DNA from: Proales similis
Lineage: Eukaryota; Rotifera; Eurotatoria; Ploima; Proalidae
Direction: 5' to 3'
Assembly (NCBI GenBank): GCA_019059635.1
Contig: JAGVRJ010000008.1
Coordinates: 1,710,963 to 1,774,962 of the forward strand
Length of the DNA stretch: 64,000 nt
Below, in pieces: positions 33,776 through 45,403 of the stretch. The translations under genes were made by a program, and so were the position numbers. The notes beneath the pieces are model-generated. The model made no database searches. It was not told the DNA's origin and saw only the letters and a list, made by a program, of their open reading frames with translations. The first letter of the stretch is position 1; each line of letters begins with the position of its first letter.

Positions 33776-35942
33776 ATGTCGCATTATAACTTCAAGAAGA
33801 TCACGGTGGTGCCCACCGCCAAGGACTTCATTGACTTTACGCTGTCTAAGACCCAGCGAAAAACGCCAACTGTTGTGCACAAGCACTATCAGATAATGCG
33901 AATTCGTCAATTCTATATGCGCAAAGTCAAATATACACAGCAAAACTTTCATGATCGCTTAACTGAAGTGCTCACCCAGTTTCCCAGACTGGAAGAGGTT
34001 CATCCGTTCTATGCTGACCTCATGAATATTCTTTATGACAAGAACCACTACAAACTGGCACTCGGTCAGCTGAATATGGCTCGTCAGCTTATCGACAATG
34101 TAGCCAAAGATTATGTTCGATTGCTTAAATACTCGGATTCACTATACCGATCCAAGTGTCTGAAAAAGGCAGCTTTGGGTAGGATGGCTACGATAATCAA
34201 GCGTCAAAGTCAAAGTCTTCAATATTTGGAGCAGATCAGACAGCATTTGTCCCGTTTGCCTTCAATTGATCCAAACACTCGAACTCTTTTGGTGTGTGGC
34301 TTTCCAAATGTGGGAAAATCAAGCTTTCTCAATAAAGTCACCAACGCGGATGTTGAAGTTCAGCCTTATGCGTTTACAACCAAGTCCCTATATGTTGGTC
34401 ACACAGACTACAAGTATCTTCGCTGGCAAGTGGTCGATACTCCAGGTATTCTGGATCATGCTCTGGAGGAAAGAAACACTATTGAGATGCAGGCAGTTAC
34501 TGCCATGGCTCATCTGCGCGCTAGCATACTTTACATTATGGACGTGTCCGAGCAGTGCGGCTACTCAATCGAAGAACAAGTCAAACTTTTCAATAACATC
34601 AAGGCGCTCTTTGCTAACAAACCTTTGCTATTGGTTGCAAACAAGTGTGATATTGTCAAGCTTTCAGAATTACCATCAGAGAAAATGCGATTCTTCGAAG
34701 AGTTCAGGCAACAAAATATTCCCATAATGGAAATGAGTAATCTAAATGAAGAAGGTGTGATCGCTGTTCGAAATGAAGCATGCGATCGTCTTCTCGCTCA
34801 TCGAGTTGAGCTTAAAGTCAAATCAAGCAAGTTCGCTGATGTTATGAATAGACTTCATCTAGCGGAGCCTGTTAAGCGGGACAACAAAGAAAGACCGCCA
34901 TTCATTCCTCCAACCGTCAAACAGAAGCGAGATGTTGGTATGGAGGTTGAGGAGCCGAAGAAACTCGAACGAGATCTAGAACTCGAGCTAGGAGACGAAT
35001 ACATTCTTGATCTTAGAAGTAGGGTGCAAAGAATTTTGTTTGAAATTAAAGCCAAAACATCTATTTTATTGACCTTCAGAAACTTGGGATTTGGCTAATA
35101 GCGAGGAGAAATACGATAATATTCCCGAGATCTGGAACGGCCATAATGTTGCTGACTTTATTGATCCCGAAATAATGCAGGTAAGGGCTGAAGTTTAAAA
35201 AATGTTTTTCCTCACGCAAAATCAGCAATCGGCAAAACTTTAAATGAAAAGAAACTTGATGAGCTTGAAGCTGAAGAAGAAAAATTGATTGAATCTGGCT
35301 TCTACGAATCCGCCATTGAGCCAATGGATGAAGACAGCAAAGAAATAAAAAAAGTTGCCAAGAAGTAAGCTTAAATTCTGTCTCATGGTTCGATCTTAAC
35401 AAGGATAATAATACTCGAACCTGAAAGGATTCGAACAACTCGAAAGTTGAAGGTATTGGAGTCTAGACTCAACAAAAAGAGCAAGAGAACACCCAGCGTG
35501 CCAAGACCTGATAAAAAGGTTCCAAGAAGCCGCCTTGAAAAAACAATGGAGTCTTTGGGTTTGGACATGAGCGAGAAAGATGAGGTAATTTTGACTTGAA
35601 TAATTTTCCTTAGTTCCCGACCACCAACTTGATTGTTTCTTTCTTTATATAAAGGCACACTACAACAAGAGCGTTGCAAGAAGCGAATCCCATCGCCCGG
35701 TCAAGAAACTTCGTACAGATGATGAAGGAAATGTAAGAAGCAGCTCTAAAATGCCCAGGAGTAAATCAGGAATACGAGACGCGAGCATGGCGCAGAAAGT
35801 CAAAGACTTGGGCAAAAAAGCTCAACGCAAGCTGCTTAAGAAAGATGGCCGTGTTGGTGAAGCAGATCGTGTCATTACCACGAAAATGCCTAAGCACTTG
35901 TACTCCGGCAAGCGAGGGTCGGGAAAAACCGATCGTCGCTAG
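33776..35942 (+). CDS. GTPBP4: Nucleolar GTP-binding protein NOG1
   Basis: GTPase needed for 60S ribosomal subunit assembly in the nucleolus. Exons 33776-35018, 35080-35180, 35252-35364, 35428-35584 and 35655-35942 sum to 1902 nt (633 residues; human 634). The start [20 protein letters not shown] is the family start. G motifs are G1 GFPNVGKSS, the TTK switch, G3 DTPG and G4 NKCD. The C-terminus is basic and ends in [16 protein letters not shown], as in orthologues. Confidence 0.97.
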
Positions 35943-36078
35943 TAAAATTCCTTTGCTCAGAAATAAAGCCAAAAAAAATGCTCTATTTCAGTTGTAAAAA
36001 AAGCGCCCATAGAGCGGTGAATTTTTAAGAGAAACGGGAAATTTTTCTTAAGCTTTGAAATATTTAGTAGGCGGCTAG

Positions 36079-37081
36079 ATGGACTTGGTTTGTAAATTTG
36101 ACTGTTTTCAAGGCGCCGTTCGTGCAGTTAGATTCAACAAAGATGGGAACTATTGTATCACATGCGGTTCGGATAAGACAATCAAGTTATGGAACCCTTA
36201 TAAACAGCTAAAGCTTCAAGTTTATGAAGGTCATAGTAATGGTAAGGTTTAACGAATTAAATTGAGTTGTTTAGACTTATCGTATTTCCTTGTTGAAAGA
36301 GGTCCTGGATGCAGAATGCTCTGAGGATCATTCTTTTATTTGTTCAGGATCGGCAGATAAATCTGTGTTTTACTATGATGTTAAAAGTGCAAAAGTAATG
36401 AGGAAATGGCGAGCTCACTTGGGTAAGGCACTTGATAGAGCTCATCGTTTTTATGATTGTTTTTTCAACTTTAAACAAGGAAGGGTCAATTGTGTAAGAT
36501 TTAGTCCAGACGATTGTACACTAATCCTAAGTGGATCAATCGATGGAAAGTTAAAAATGTGGGATGTTCGATCCCGCTCATTCGATCCTGTTCAGGAGAT
36601 TGAAGATCCTAAAGATAGTATAACATATATTGACATTTTGTCGCATGAAATTCTCGTATCTTGTCTGGACAAAAAATTACGTCTCTATGATGTACGATTC
36701 GGACGAATGACTAGCGATAATATCGACGAACCAATAACTTGTGCTCGGCTTACTCGAGATAATAACTGTATCCTTCTAAGTACAATGAACAATCGCCTTA
36801 TGCTATTTGACAAATCAAATGGTGAACTTTTAAATGAATACACTGGGCATTTAAATCGGGTATACCAGATTGAAAATTGCCTCAACAACAAATCAAGTGA
36901 GATATTCTCAGGTTCTGAAGACGGTTACATTTACAAATGGGATCTTTTGGATGCCAAAGTTAAGCAGCGTTTAATGCACTCAACCCAAAGAGCAGTTCAC
37001 TCAATCAATTATCATCCTCATGAAGACAAACTTATCAGCGCGCAAGAGCAATTTGTCTATTTATGGAAAAAACCTGATTAA
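36079..37081 (+). CDS. WDR83: WD-repeat protein WDR83 (MORG1)
   Basis: Seven-bladed WD40 protein found in the spliceosome and as a MAPK scaffold. Exons 36079-36241, 36300-36422 and 36480-37081 sum to 888 nt (295 residues; human 315). QGAVRAVRFNKDGNYCITCG and SDKTIKLWNPYK match human WDR83 closely, as do EVLDA, LSGSIDGKLKMWDVRSR and HEILVSCLDKKLRLYD. The second intron (57 nt) is a multiple of three with no in-frame stop, so retaining it would keep the frame open. Confidence 0.95.
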
Positions 37082-37968
37082 AGCTTATTTATATAATTGC
37101 TCTGTACAATTATTCCTTCTAAAATAAATAAACTTACTTGTTCTTAAAATAAATTTTTCTCTTCCTTTTTAAAGCATATACTAATATAGACAGTGTAATA
37201 TCTTTAAAGTAATAGGAAATCTGGCTTCTTTGTGGTTCATTTTAAATCAGATGTAAAGGCATGTACAGAATAAAAAATGAGAGTGTAGACCTCTCAAAAG
37301 CGTAAAAGTATAGCCGATGAAACATGACCGGTGCGTTGATATTCGATTTTAATCTTTGAAAGGTTCAAGTCTTTCTATTGGCTGGAATTCAGTATGAATT
37401 CAGTCGTTTAGTGATTTCTATAGATTCAATATCAATATTCAAGAATATTTTCAACTCAAAGCTGAGAGTGTAAAAGGCATAAATGTTGAACAAAAAGGAA
37501 AAAGAAAGCTTTATCGAACGATGATCGAACAGTATCTCACAAAATATACATTATTTTTCAAACGAATTGTTAGAAAACTCTACAATTGGGTTTAGGGTCA
37601 GGTTTAGGTTATAGATCACCATATAAATCAGATAAGTAATACAGGACTTTGGTGCTAAGAAAAAAAGTATTAGAATTAAGCATTAGAATCTTAATAATTT
37701 TTTTTGAAATTAATCGTTTCTTTAGCTCGAGATGAGGCAGATTACCGCAAATCTTTAAGAGATAAACACAAGATTAAAAAATGTCGAGTCGAGATTACAA
37801 AACGTGGAGTCATGCATGTTTCAAATTGAAAAAAAAAACAATAGCTCGTATCTCGAATTCAACTTGTAATAGGGGAGACTCTCAGATTATATGGATTTTG
37901 GTATGAATAAAAAAGCATGACTTTGCATAAATGATAACTCAAATAGACACAATCTCAAGGTCAAAAAC
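37082..37968. other. Intergenic region with a short telomere-like tract
   Basis: About 890 bp, AT-rich. AATAAA signals for WDR83 lie near 37122-37130. A 23-bp telomere-like tract is listed separately. No gene is seen. Confidence 0.45.
37588..37610. repeat. Short interstitial telomere-like tract
   Basis: GGGTTTAGGGTCAGGTTTAGG reads as degenerate copies of the same TTTAGG/TTTAGGG units that fill the right end of the window, about 26 kb away. It is too short to rule out chance, but the unit match is exact. Confidence 0.45.
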
Positions 37969-38230
37969 ATGGAACCGCCAAATTACGTTAAGACCAAAAT
38001 GGAGTTGGAGCAGCTCGAATCTGATCAGCTAAATACTCTGCTCGGCTATTATGATATACCAGTCTCTGAAGATAGAGTCCAAAATTTGACTCGAATTAAA
38101 AAGTTTCTATTTACTCCTTAAACTTTGCAATTGTAGGTGTACACGTTTTGCAGCAACTGCTGGATTTAGCTTTTTCGGTTTAAGTCTAGGACAAAATAAA
38201 AGGCAATTCAAAATGTATTATGATTTTTGA
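37969..38230 (+). CDS. Putative small membrane protein, two exons
   Basis: ATG at 37969. The first exon (37969-38102) encodes an acidic, Leu/Gln-rich helix (MELEQLESDQLNTLLGYYDI). A very short GT-AG intron (34 bp, 38103-38136) would join it to a second exon (38137-38230) encoding TRFAATAGFSFFGLSLGQ, a likely transmembrane segment with a basic tail. The total is 228 nt, 75 residues. Without splicing the frame stops at 38121 after 50 residues. It sits 80 bp upstream of IST1. I do not recognise the family. Short size and the unusually short intron keep confidence low. Confidence 0.4.
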
Positions 38231-38311
38231 ATTCTTGTCAGAAAAAAGAGAGGATGATTAATTAATTGCATTTTCAAAACATCTACAGCTGAAACAGATT
38301 ATTCGGCTAAA

Positions 38312-39415
38312 ATGGTTAACTACGTTAAGTTGAAATCAAATCTCAAGCTAGCTATTCAGCGTCTTAAACTTTTGGAGCGTAAAAAGAGCGAAAATGCACG
38401 CAAATACACAAAAGAGATTGCTGATTTTATTCAAGCAAGTAATTGACTTTTTTTAATATCAAAATCAATCGGTCTCTTAGTTATCCGTTCTCTTAACTTA
38501 TTAATATCCCAAGACAAGTACGATCGAGCAAGAATTAAAGTAGAGCACATCATACGGGAGTAGGAATCATTTTGAATTTTACTAAAAATGAAATGCTTTT
38601 ATAGTTTTATCAAGGGATTATCTAGTGGAAGCGATGGAAATAGTCGAAATGTACTGTGACCTTTTGCTTGCCAGATTTGGCCTGGTTGAATCCATGAAGT
38701 GACACTTAATTTCATTTATGCTTTAATCATATAACCTTAATGATAGATGTTAATTAGGGAAGTGGACATGGGATTGTACGAATGTATCGCCAGCTTATTT
38801 TGGGCAACTCCTCGATTAGCTAGTGAATGTCCAGAGTTAAATACAGTGACCGATGAACTCAAACGAAAGTATGGATCAGATTTCGCCGAGATGTGTCGTA
38901 CCAACAAATGTGACCAAGTTAATTCACGGCTAATGCTTAAGCTTAGCGAGCAAGCTCCTGGCGATTTATTGGTCGAAAAGTACCTTGTGGAAATATCCAA
39001 GTCACACAGCATTGAGTTTAAACCCGATCCATCTATTGCTGTTCGCGACCCAGACTTTTTTTATCAAAGCACAGCGCAACTGGCCGAGTCTAGTGACATG
39101 AAAAAAAAGGAATCTAAGAAAGATAACAATGATGACGATGATGACTTAGGCGGTTTTGGTGCTTCCAATAGGGTTTGTCAATTGAAACGATTAACAAAAT
39201 GCATAATTCTAGTAAGTGAATAGGCACCACCACCTCCGATTTATCCGAATACCCAACAAGTTTCTTACATTGGATTTCATCCGCAAAATCAGCCTCGGTC
39301 TCGCCCAACAACTGCTGGCATTGATTTGCCCAATGTGCCTGGAGGAGATGACTCTGAATCCGGCAATAGTTTCGATGACATTGCCGCTAGGTTTGAACGA
39401 CTGAAACGTCAATAG
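38312..39415 (+). CDS. IST1: IST1, ESCRT-III-related protein
   Basis: ESCRT-III-like protein that recruits VPS4 in endosomal sorting and cytokinesis. Exons 38312-38438, 38514-38559, 38615-38698, 38758-39172 and 39224-39415 sum to 864 nt (287 residues). The helical core shows LKLLERKKSENARKYTKEIADF, RARIKVEHIIRED and MEIVEMYCDLLLARFG. A charged linker with an Asp run (DNNDDDDDLGG) and a proline-rich stretch follow. The C-terminal FDDIAARFERLKR is an MIM1-type motif for MIT domains. All parts of the family are present. Confidence 0.96.
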
Positions 39416-39811
39416 ATTTTTATATCATACTAAGTGTTATACACAAATGATTTGAATAAACATTGTGATCGATTTGCGAAATTATAATCATCAATTCAGA
39501 TCTGATCACCAAAGTAAACACTTTCTAAAAGTTCTCTTCATATAAGACTCCTCCCCCGGAGTCGAGAAGTCGGACAAACTCGAGGTCTGTGCTTAATGCG
39601 CAATATTGAAGATAAGCTGAGTAGACATTGGAGAAATCCCATAATTTACGAACCTACGAACCCTGAGTCTTGTGCGCGATCTCTCACGGGTCACTCCAAG
39701 CCCATCGCATAATTGAGCCGTTTGGCACTACATGATTATAAAACGCGGCACGATAGCATCGGCATTCACCATTAATCACCGGATTCCATAAAGATTCACT
39801 CGGAGCCAATA
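39416..39811. promoter_or_regulatory. Intergenic region, probable FZR1 promoter
   Basis: About 400 bp. IST1 polyadenylation signal (AATAAA) lies near 39457. A TATAAAA-like motif lies about 75 bp before the FZR1 ATG (near 39737), followed by a GC-rich stretch. The role is inferred from position. Confidence 0.4.
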
Positions 39812-41290
39812 ATGTCGGCCAGGAGCTTTATCGGAGACCGATTCATTCCGTTCCGTAATGAGCACAACTGGGACATCCAGTTCAATATGAGCGAAACGGA
39901 GAACAGAGCTCCCTGGAGCAGCCGAGCAACTAACCGATCGGAGCCAGTAAATGGTAACGAGCAAAACAAGGATGCCAACATGTACAGGGCCGTGCTGAGA
40001 AACGAGCTGTTGGGCACCAGCATAGATAGCCTAACACCTAATCAGCCGTTTGTCGCAACCAACATGAATTCTCCCGAGAGATCCGGGATGTTACAAAGAT
40101 CATCCAGCGTGCTTCAGTACTCGCCTTTCAAATCTATTGATTTCAATTCAAGCACCTCAACTTCAGCTGGCCATCACTCGCCTTATTCACTTTCACCTCT
40201 TTCGGTGCATAGCCAAAAGCTGTTGCGTTCGCCCCGAAAACCGATGCGTAAAATTCCTAAAGTTCCCTTCAAAGTGCTTGACGCACCAGAGCTACAGGAT
40301 GACTTCTACCTCAATTTGGTTGATTGGTCGTCCACAAACGTATTGGGCGTTGGATTAGGCACAAGCGTTTATCTTTGGTCTGCATGTACTTCACAAGTTA
40401 CAAAGCTATGTGACCTGGCCAATCGAGAGGACTCGGTTAGCTCGGTATCATGGTCAGAAAAGGGCAACTTTATTGCGGTCGGAACATTTAAAGGCGATGT
40501 TCAAATATGGGACGCGGCAGCCTCGAAACTCGTCAATACTCTAAGCGGACACACTGCACGAGTTGGCGCGCTCGCTTGGAACTATGACCTCCTTTGTTCT
40601 GGCAGCCGTGATCGGAATGTCCTCCTTCGTGATGTTCGTATGCCTTCGGGTGATTCTACTGAACGCAAGCTGACAGGACACAAACAAGAGGTTTGTGGTC
40701 TAAAATGGTCGCCAGATCACATGCTGTTGGCCTCGGGCGGCAATGATAACAAACTGCTGGTATGGAACATAAACGGCGGAAATTCACCAATACAAACCTA
40801 CAATGATCATATTGCGGCGGTCAAGGCCATATCTTGGTCACCCCACCAACATGGTTTACTTGCTTCAGGCGGAGGAACCGCTGATCGCTGCATTCGGTTC
40901 TGGAATACCCTTACTGGACAAAATCTTCAGTCAGTCGATACGGGCTCTCAGGTCTGCAATCTAGCTTGGTCAAAGCATTCCAACGAGTTAGTCAGCACCC
41001 ATGGCTACTCGCAGAACCAAATACTCATTTGGAAATACCCTTCGATGACTCAACTTGCCAAGCTCACTGGTCACAGCTATCGCGTTCTTTACTTGGCTGT
41101 ATCACCCGATGGTGAAGCCATTGTAACAGGGGCAGGTGATGAAACGCTTCGCTTCTGGAATGTTTTCAACAAGTCTCGCTGCACTAAGGTTGGTCAATTC
41201 TCACATCTCACAAATCTTTTAGTCTGAAAATTAACTTTATGCTAATAGGAGTCCAAATCGGCTTTGAATCTGTTCGGCAAGATAAGATAA
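39812..41290 (+). CDS. FZR1: APC/C activator Cdh1 (Fizzy-related)
   Basis: WD40 co-activator of the anaphase-promoting complex in late mitosis and G1. Exons 39812-41188 and 41249-41290 sum to 1419 nt (472 residues). N-terminal GDRFIPFR is the C-box (consensus DR-F/Y-IPxR). KVLDAPELQDDFYLNLVDWSS opens the propeller, with repeats such as TGHKQEVCGLKWSPD. The last small exon encodes ESKSALNLFGKIR, giving the C-terminal Ile-Arg tail that docks on APC/C TPR subunits. All functional motifs are present. The protein is expected to degrade SKP2, which is also encoded in this window. Confidence 0.97.
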
Positions 41291-41648
41291 AGATGTACAT
41301 TGCTTCAGGGCCAATCTTGACTATTTATTGGTTAAATTATTGGAACTATCCTATGCTATCTCCGCTTATAAATTATTTCTCTTTGTTATCATTTGTTGTC
41401 AACCTTCCAATTCTGTTTAAAACAAATACCTTTGAAATAAAGATTTAAAGTAAAAAGTACTTTAATAACTTTAATAATGTGGGCTTCATTCTAATTACTG
41501 GCAGTGGAGAAATTTGATTGGTTAAGATCATAGAAAACAGGTCACAGAAAGTATCGCGTGGTAGCGCCATCTTAAAATCGGCCAAACTTAAAGTCAGCGC
41601 TTCATATAAGAGATAAATGCTGGTGGCAAATTTAAGTCCTGGACGGTT
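41291..41648. other. Intergenic
   Basis: About 360 bp with AATAAA signals for FZR1 and the likely promoter of the next gene. Nothing distinctive. Confidence 0.4.
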
Positions 41649-42293
41649 ATGAGCAATGAAGACCTAAACTCTGGACTTTATCGAGTACGACATTTGTTGC
41701 CAGCACTGTCCCTTTGTCCAAAATCGCAAACAGACAAGAGGATTAGGAAAGGCCCAACAATGGATCACGTGGATTATGGAAGTGAACTGGCTCTAACAAT
41801 TACACAACTGAGCCACAGCTGCGAGCTTTTGGTTTCAGCAGAAAAAAATGCATTTACCAAACGTTGGGAAAAGCAAACTGTGACCCAAGATGGCTTCAGT
41901 TTAATATCCTTCAAGAAAGCTAATAGAAGAAAATCTAACGCAAAAAAATCTTTGAGAAACGGAAAAAGAACTCAGTTGCCAAATTCATCTACTCGAAGTG
42001 TCTCAAACGGAAGCGATGATAGTAAATACAATTTGAGACACTCTAGTTTCAATGCGAAGCCATTCGAGGTGCAAGATCAGCGGGCACATTGGACATCGGC
42101 GGAAACAAGTTTCACAAATATTTTTCCTCGGATCAAACTTGAGAAATTAACTATAAAAAACATTCTCATGCACAAGGTACCAGATGGCTAATTCAGCGCT
42201 TTTTTCAATCTATAACTAATTAAATTCGATTAGATCTCAGCCGAAACTTATGAGCTATTAGAAGAGCTAATAGTTCGAGACGCAATTACTTAA
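41649..42293 (+). CDS. Hypothetical basic protein
   Basis: ATG at 41649. The first exon runs to 42176, and a 57-bp GT-AG intron (42177-42233) joins it to a short last exon encoding ISAETYELLEELIVRDAIT and a stop. Without splicing the frame stops at 42191. The middle is Lys/Arg/Ser-rich (KKANRRKSNAKKSLRNGK), so a nuclear protein is plausible. The N-terminal half has a more ordered look (HVDYGSELALTITQLSH). I do not recognise it. Confidence 0.55.
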
Positions 42294-42674
42294 AACCAAT
42301 ATTCTTACATTTGATTGCATTAAAAAAAATTATTTTTCATAGTATAATAATAATAAAAATTAGATTAAAAAACGGTTAAATTCGGTTAAAATGACTGGAA
42401 AAGTAGGAATTCGGCAATAATTGGTTCGGGCATCCGATAGTCCAGACAAATTGCGTGTCTCTATGTGGCACATAATACGACGGTAGTACATTACGTCATG
42501 GGAATAATGTAGGAGAAGGCTAGGACCTGCATGCAGGCAGAAAGCCATACCAATCGCCTAGCCTCTTAAAGGCATCAAATCAGATACGAGTCAATTAGGA
42601 AATGACTTTCCACAAGAATCAACTCTGAACACAGAAACTATAAAAAGTTAAATGATAAATAACATTTCATCAGA
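42294..42674. other. Intergenic
   Basis: About 380 bp between two plus-strand hypothetical genes; AT-rich, with no feature recognised. Confidence 0.4.
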
Positions 42675-43649
42675 ATGGTCGCCCACACAGGTAAAATTGG
42701 ATTCAAAGCCGATCCATTCGATTATTTTGATTTTCTAAATACTAAGAATGGCGCCGACCCAACGATCTACCTCTCACTTGAACTTGCCGATTCAACCATT
42801 CAACGTCTCCGAGAACTTGTTAGATCGCGTGATCAACGTCTTCAGCAAATCGGCATCCTTTCGATTCAATTAGACTGCGACGAGACTCTAAATTTGAACG
42901 ATCACGAACCTCTGTTACTACAGTCTTCTCCTCCCAAAACAAGCAGTATAAGCTCCAGTTTAGCTTTCTCTAAGACACTTGAAGCGCGAAAAGAGACCAA
43001 CCGAGCCACACCAAAGAAAAAGACCAGACGTACCATAAACGAATTGACGGCCCAATCGAATTCAGCTTTGCCAAGCAACGGAATTGCAATCTCTCTTAAT
43101 ATTTCTGCACATACTGTTGATTCCAACATTGGATCTAAAACAGTTGATTCCAATAGCACCCAAGCTATTTCAAGCACCAGCTCAGAAAATAACAAAAGGG
43201 GCAGGAGTGAAGAGAGCTTTGAGATAAACACAAGTAAAAGACCACGAATGGAGGCTGTTTGCATGCCACCTCCGTCGGCCCCTCCTAAAACTGGAGCCCA
43301 AAAAGTCGAATTTCCTTGGCCTGATAGTTTGGGTTTTCTAGCTACCAGCGATGATCTGTCGACAACTCAGAATAACCATAATCATATCACCGGCCCAGAT
43401 AGTAAAAATCAGAGTCCACAAACGCAGCCGCATTTCTCTTGGTATCCGAAATCGAACAGTGAAAACGAAACTCATAATTGTGCTGGAATTAGTCGAGTGA
43501 TTGAGTCTGACGACACATTTTACGGACGCTCGCTTCCTTCACAAATATTCGACAACGAACCAAGCATGTGCTCTGACTCCGGGTTCTCTCAAGAAAATCG
43601 ATCTGGCGACTCAAATGACGACCACTCGTCAAGTATTCGAGTCAATTGA
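42675..43649 (+). CDS. Hypothetical nuclear protein
   Basis: Single-exon frame of 324 residues starting with ATG. The first ~75 residues look folded and possibly helical (YLSLELADSTIQRLRELVRS). The rest is Ser/Thr/Asn-rich and probably disordered. Two basic clusters (PKKKTRRT and KRGRSEESF..., SKRPRM) look like nuclear localisation signals. A proline run (MPPPSAPPKTG) follows. The C-terminus is acidic and Ser-rich. No family is recognised. Confidence 0.6.
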   Translation: MVAHTGKIGFKADPFDYFDFLNTKNGADPTIYLSLELADSTIQRLRELVRSRDQRLQQIGILSIQLDCDETLNLNDHEPLLLQSSPPKTSSISSSLAFSKTLEARKETNRATPKKKTRRTINELTAQSNSALPSNGIAISLNISAHTVDSNIGSKTVDSNSTQAISSTSSENNKRGRSEESFEINTSKRPRMEAVCMPPPSAPPKTGAQKVEFPWPDSLGFLATSDDLSTTQNNHNHITGPDSKNQSPQTQPHFSWYPKSNSENETHNCAGISRVIESDDTFYGRSLPSQIFDNEPSMCSDSGFSQENRSGDSNDDHSSSIRVN

Positions 43650-43863
43650 GGATGAAGCATTATGAATTTTATATGCATTCAATTGTACTGTTGAAACCGC
43701 CAACAAGTTCAACTTTGGCCTTCGTTTTCGCTATTTTTACTGTTTTATTAATTTAAGCGAAATGTTGACTGCAAAACTGTGCATCAATTTATGTATTTTC
43801 CAGAATTTTTATTCGTTTATTCCAACTGTGGAATAAAAGCCCATTAAAAATTAAACCGCCAAA

Positions 43864-45403
43864 TCAAGATTGTTTTGGGTCTTGATCTGAATATTGCCAT
43901 ATTTTCTTTTGCCCGTCTAGAGGAAGCGGGCGGGCTATAGAGCTAATACACCCAGAATTTACTTGAAGCAATCGAGGAAAGTAGGATCTCAGTGTTCCGA
44001 CGCTTTTTTCCTTCAAAATGTTGAAAAGATCGAGGGAAGCCAACCGAGGCAATTTATTCAGGCCCCTTGAAAATTTCTGTAAATTTGAACCAAAAACCAT
44101 GCATTTAGCGCTTACAAATAACTTGAAGGCATTATTGAATAACAGCGAGAGAACGCGAGTCTCTCGATAAGTATCAAGCGTTCTGATATAAGTTTAACTG
44201 ACTCGCCAGTTAGAGATTGACAGTCTGATAGATCTAGTTCGACTAAATTGGGACATCTTCGAGTTAAATTATCTAAGTCTTCAAATGAAATCAATATGTT
44301 GCATGCTGTTGGCATTTCTGTAAAACAAAATTTTACATACCGCAGTCCAAAAGAGTAGTCTTGCATCCTGCAAGGTTCAGTCGGATTAGCGAAATAGGTA
44401 AATATTTGCACACTAATGCGACACTTTCTCGGTCAAGATTACACCATGCGAGATTGAGTTCTCGGAGTCTTACAGAACTATGCTAAAGATTCTTCATTAC
44501 TTCTCGACACGTTTTAGCATAAATACTTTTTCAAAGAATTTAAAATAAGCAGAATTCCTTCAGGATCAATTCCCTGAGTCATGCTCAAATTCAAAGTGTC
44601 CATATGTCGGTTTCTTGCAATTGAACTCAAAATTTTTCGGTCGACGGGCACTGCCTCAAGACTTAATTTACGTAAATTTTTACAGTGGGATAAAATTGTC
44701 ACTATTGAATCCGCATCCATTTGAACACTTGTTAAATCAAGATATTCAAGCAGTAAATTTCTATTTTTAAAAATCGTATATAATGATTCAAAGGTTCTAA
44801 AGAAGGAATATTACGGAAAAAGTCCCGATTCGATTGACTTAGCACAGGCGTCTTTCTCTTTTGTGTTTGTTCGTGATTTTTTTAACTTTGGCAAACCAAC
44901 GCTATAGAAGTTAAACAAACTTTTAAGAGTAAAAATTACCTCCGAACGTCCCAGCGCTAATGCTTTAACACCTTTATTTAGAAGTTTTATGAGTGTGTCT
45001 ACAGACACTGGACTATCCGCTAGATTGTAATAGCGCCATAAAGACTCATCATACCTTCAAAAGAAAACTTAAGAATGAGACTTTTAATAAGGCTCACTTA
45101 ATTTTTTTGATACATAAGTTGGTGCCACCTTTTGCATACTACTGCAAATTTCAGTAGACGCGGTCGCTCAATCCATCTGAAAATATTTAGAACTAGTTCG
45201 TCGGAAAGTCTATCAAAGTAGTCTAAGATGTGACTGACTTAATAATAGAGATTCTGTTTTTTTATAAAAAGGTAGTTACTTTCTTCACTCAGGTTAATCG
45301 CTTCGTAAGGCTCATCTGTAGCATCAAGCAACTCCCGTCTAGCACGGATGGCTCGGGCATTTGCTTGTTTGATTTCTTTTCTCACCAGCTTCAAGTTTTC
45401 CAT
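43864..45403 (-). CDS. SKP2: SKP2-like F-box/leucine-rich-repeat protein
   Basis: Substrate receptor of an SCF ubiquitin ligase controlling S-phase entry. Exons include 45403-45280, 45222-45114, 45054-44940, a tentative short exon near 44877-44830, one from 44760 to about 44530, then others to 43864. The F-box reads FDRLSDELVLNIFRWIERP, followed by VCKRWHQLM and YDESLWRYYNL (human CKRWYRLASDESLWQ). LRRs follow the human order: LSHCKNLRKLSLEAVPV, RELNLAWCNL, RRCPNLVELDLSDCQ and RLAFSRCYSIMP. The C-terminus shows SGCISSIARP like human TTIARP. The ATG at 45403 is my choice. One short exon around the third LRR remains uncertain. Confidence 0.85.

Noticed and set aside
31186-41290. Operon with trans-splicing
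   Set aside because: Several plus-strand genes are closely spaced, but each gap is long enough for its own 3' end and promoter, functions are unrelated, and I see no repeated splice-leader acceptor pattern.
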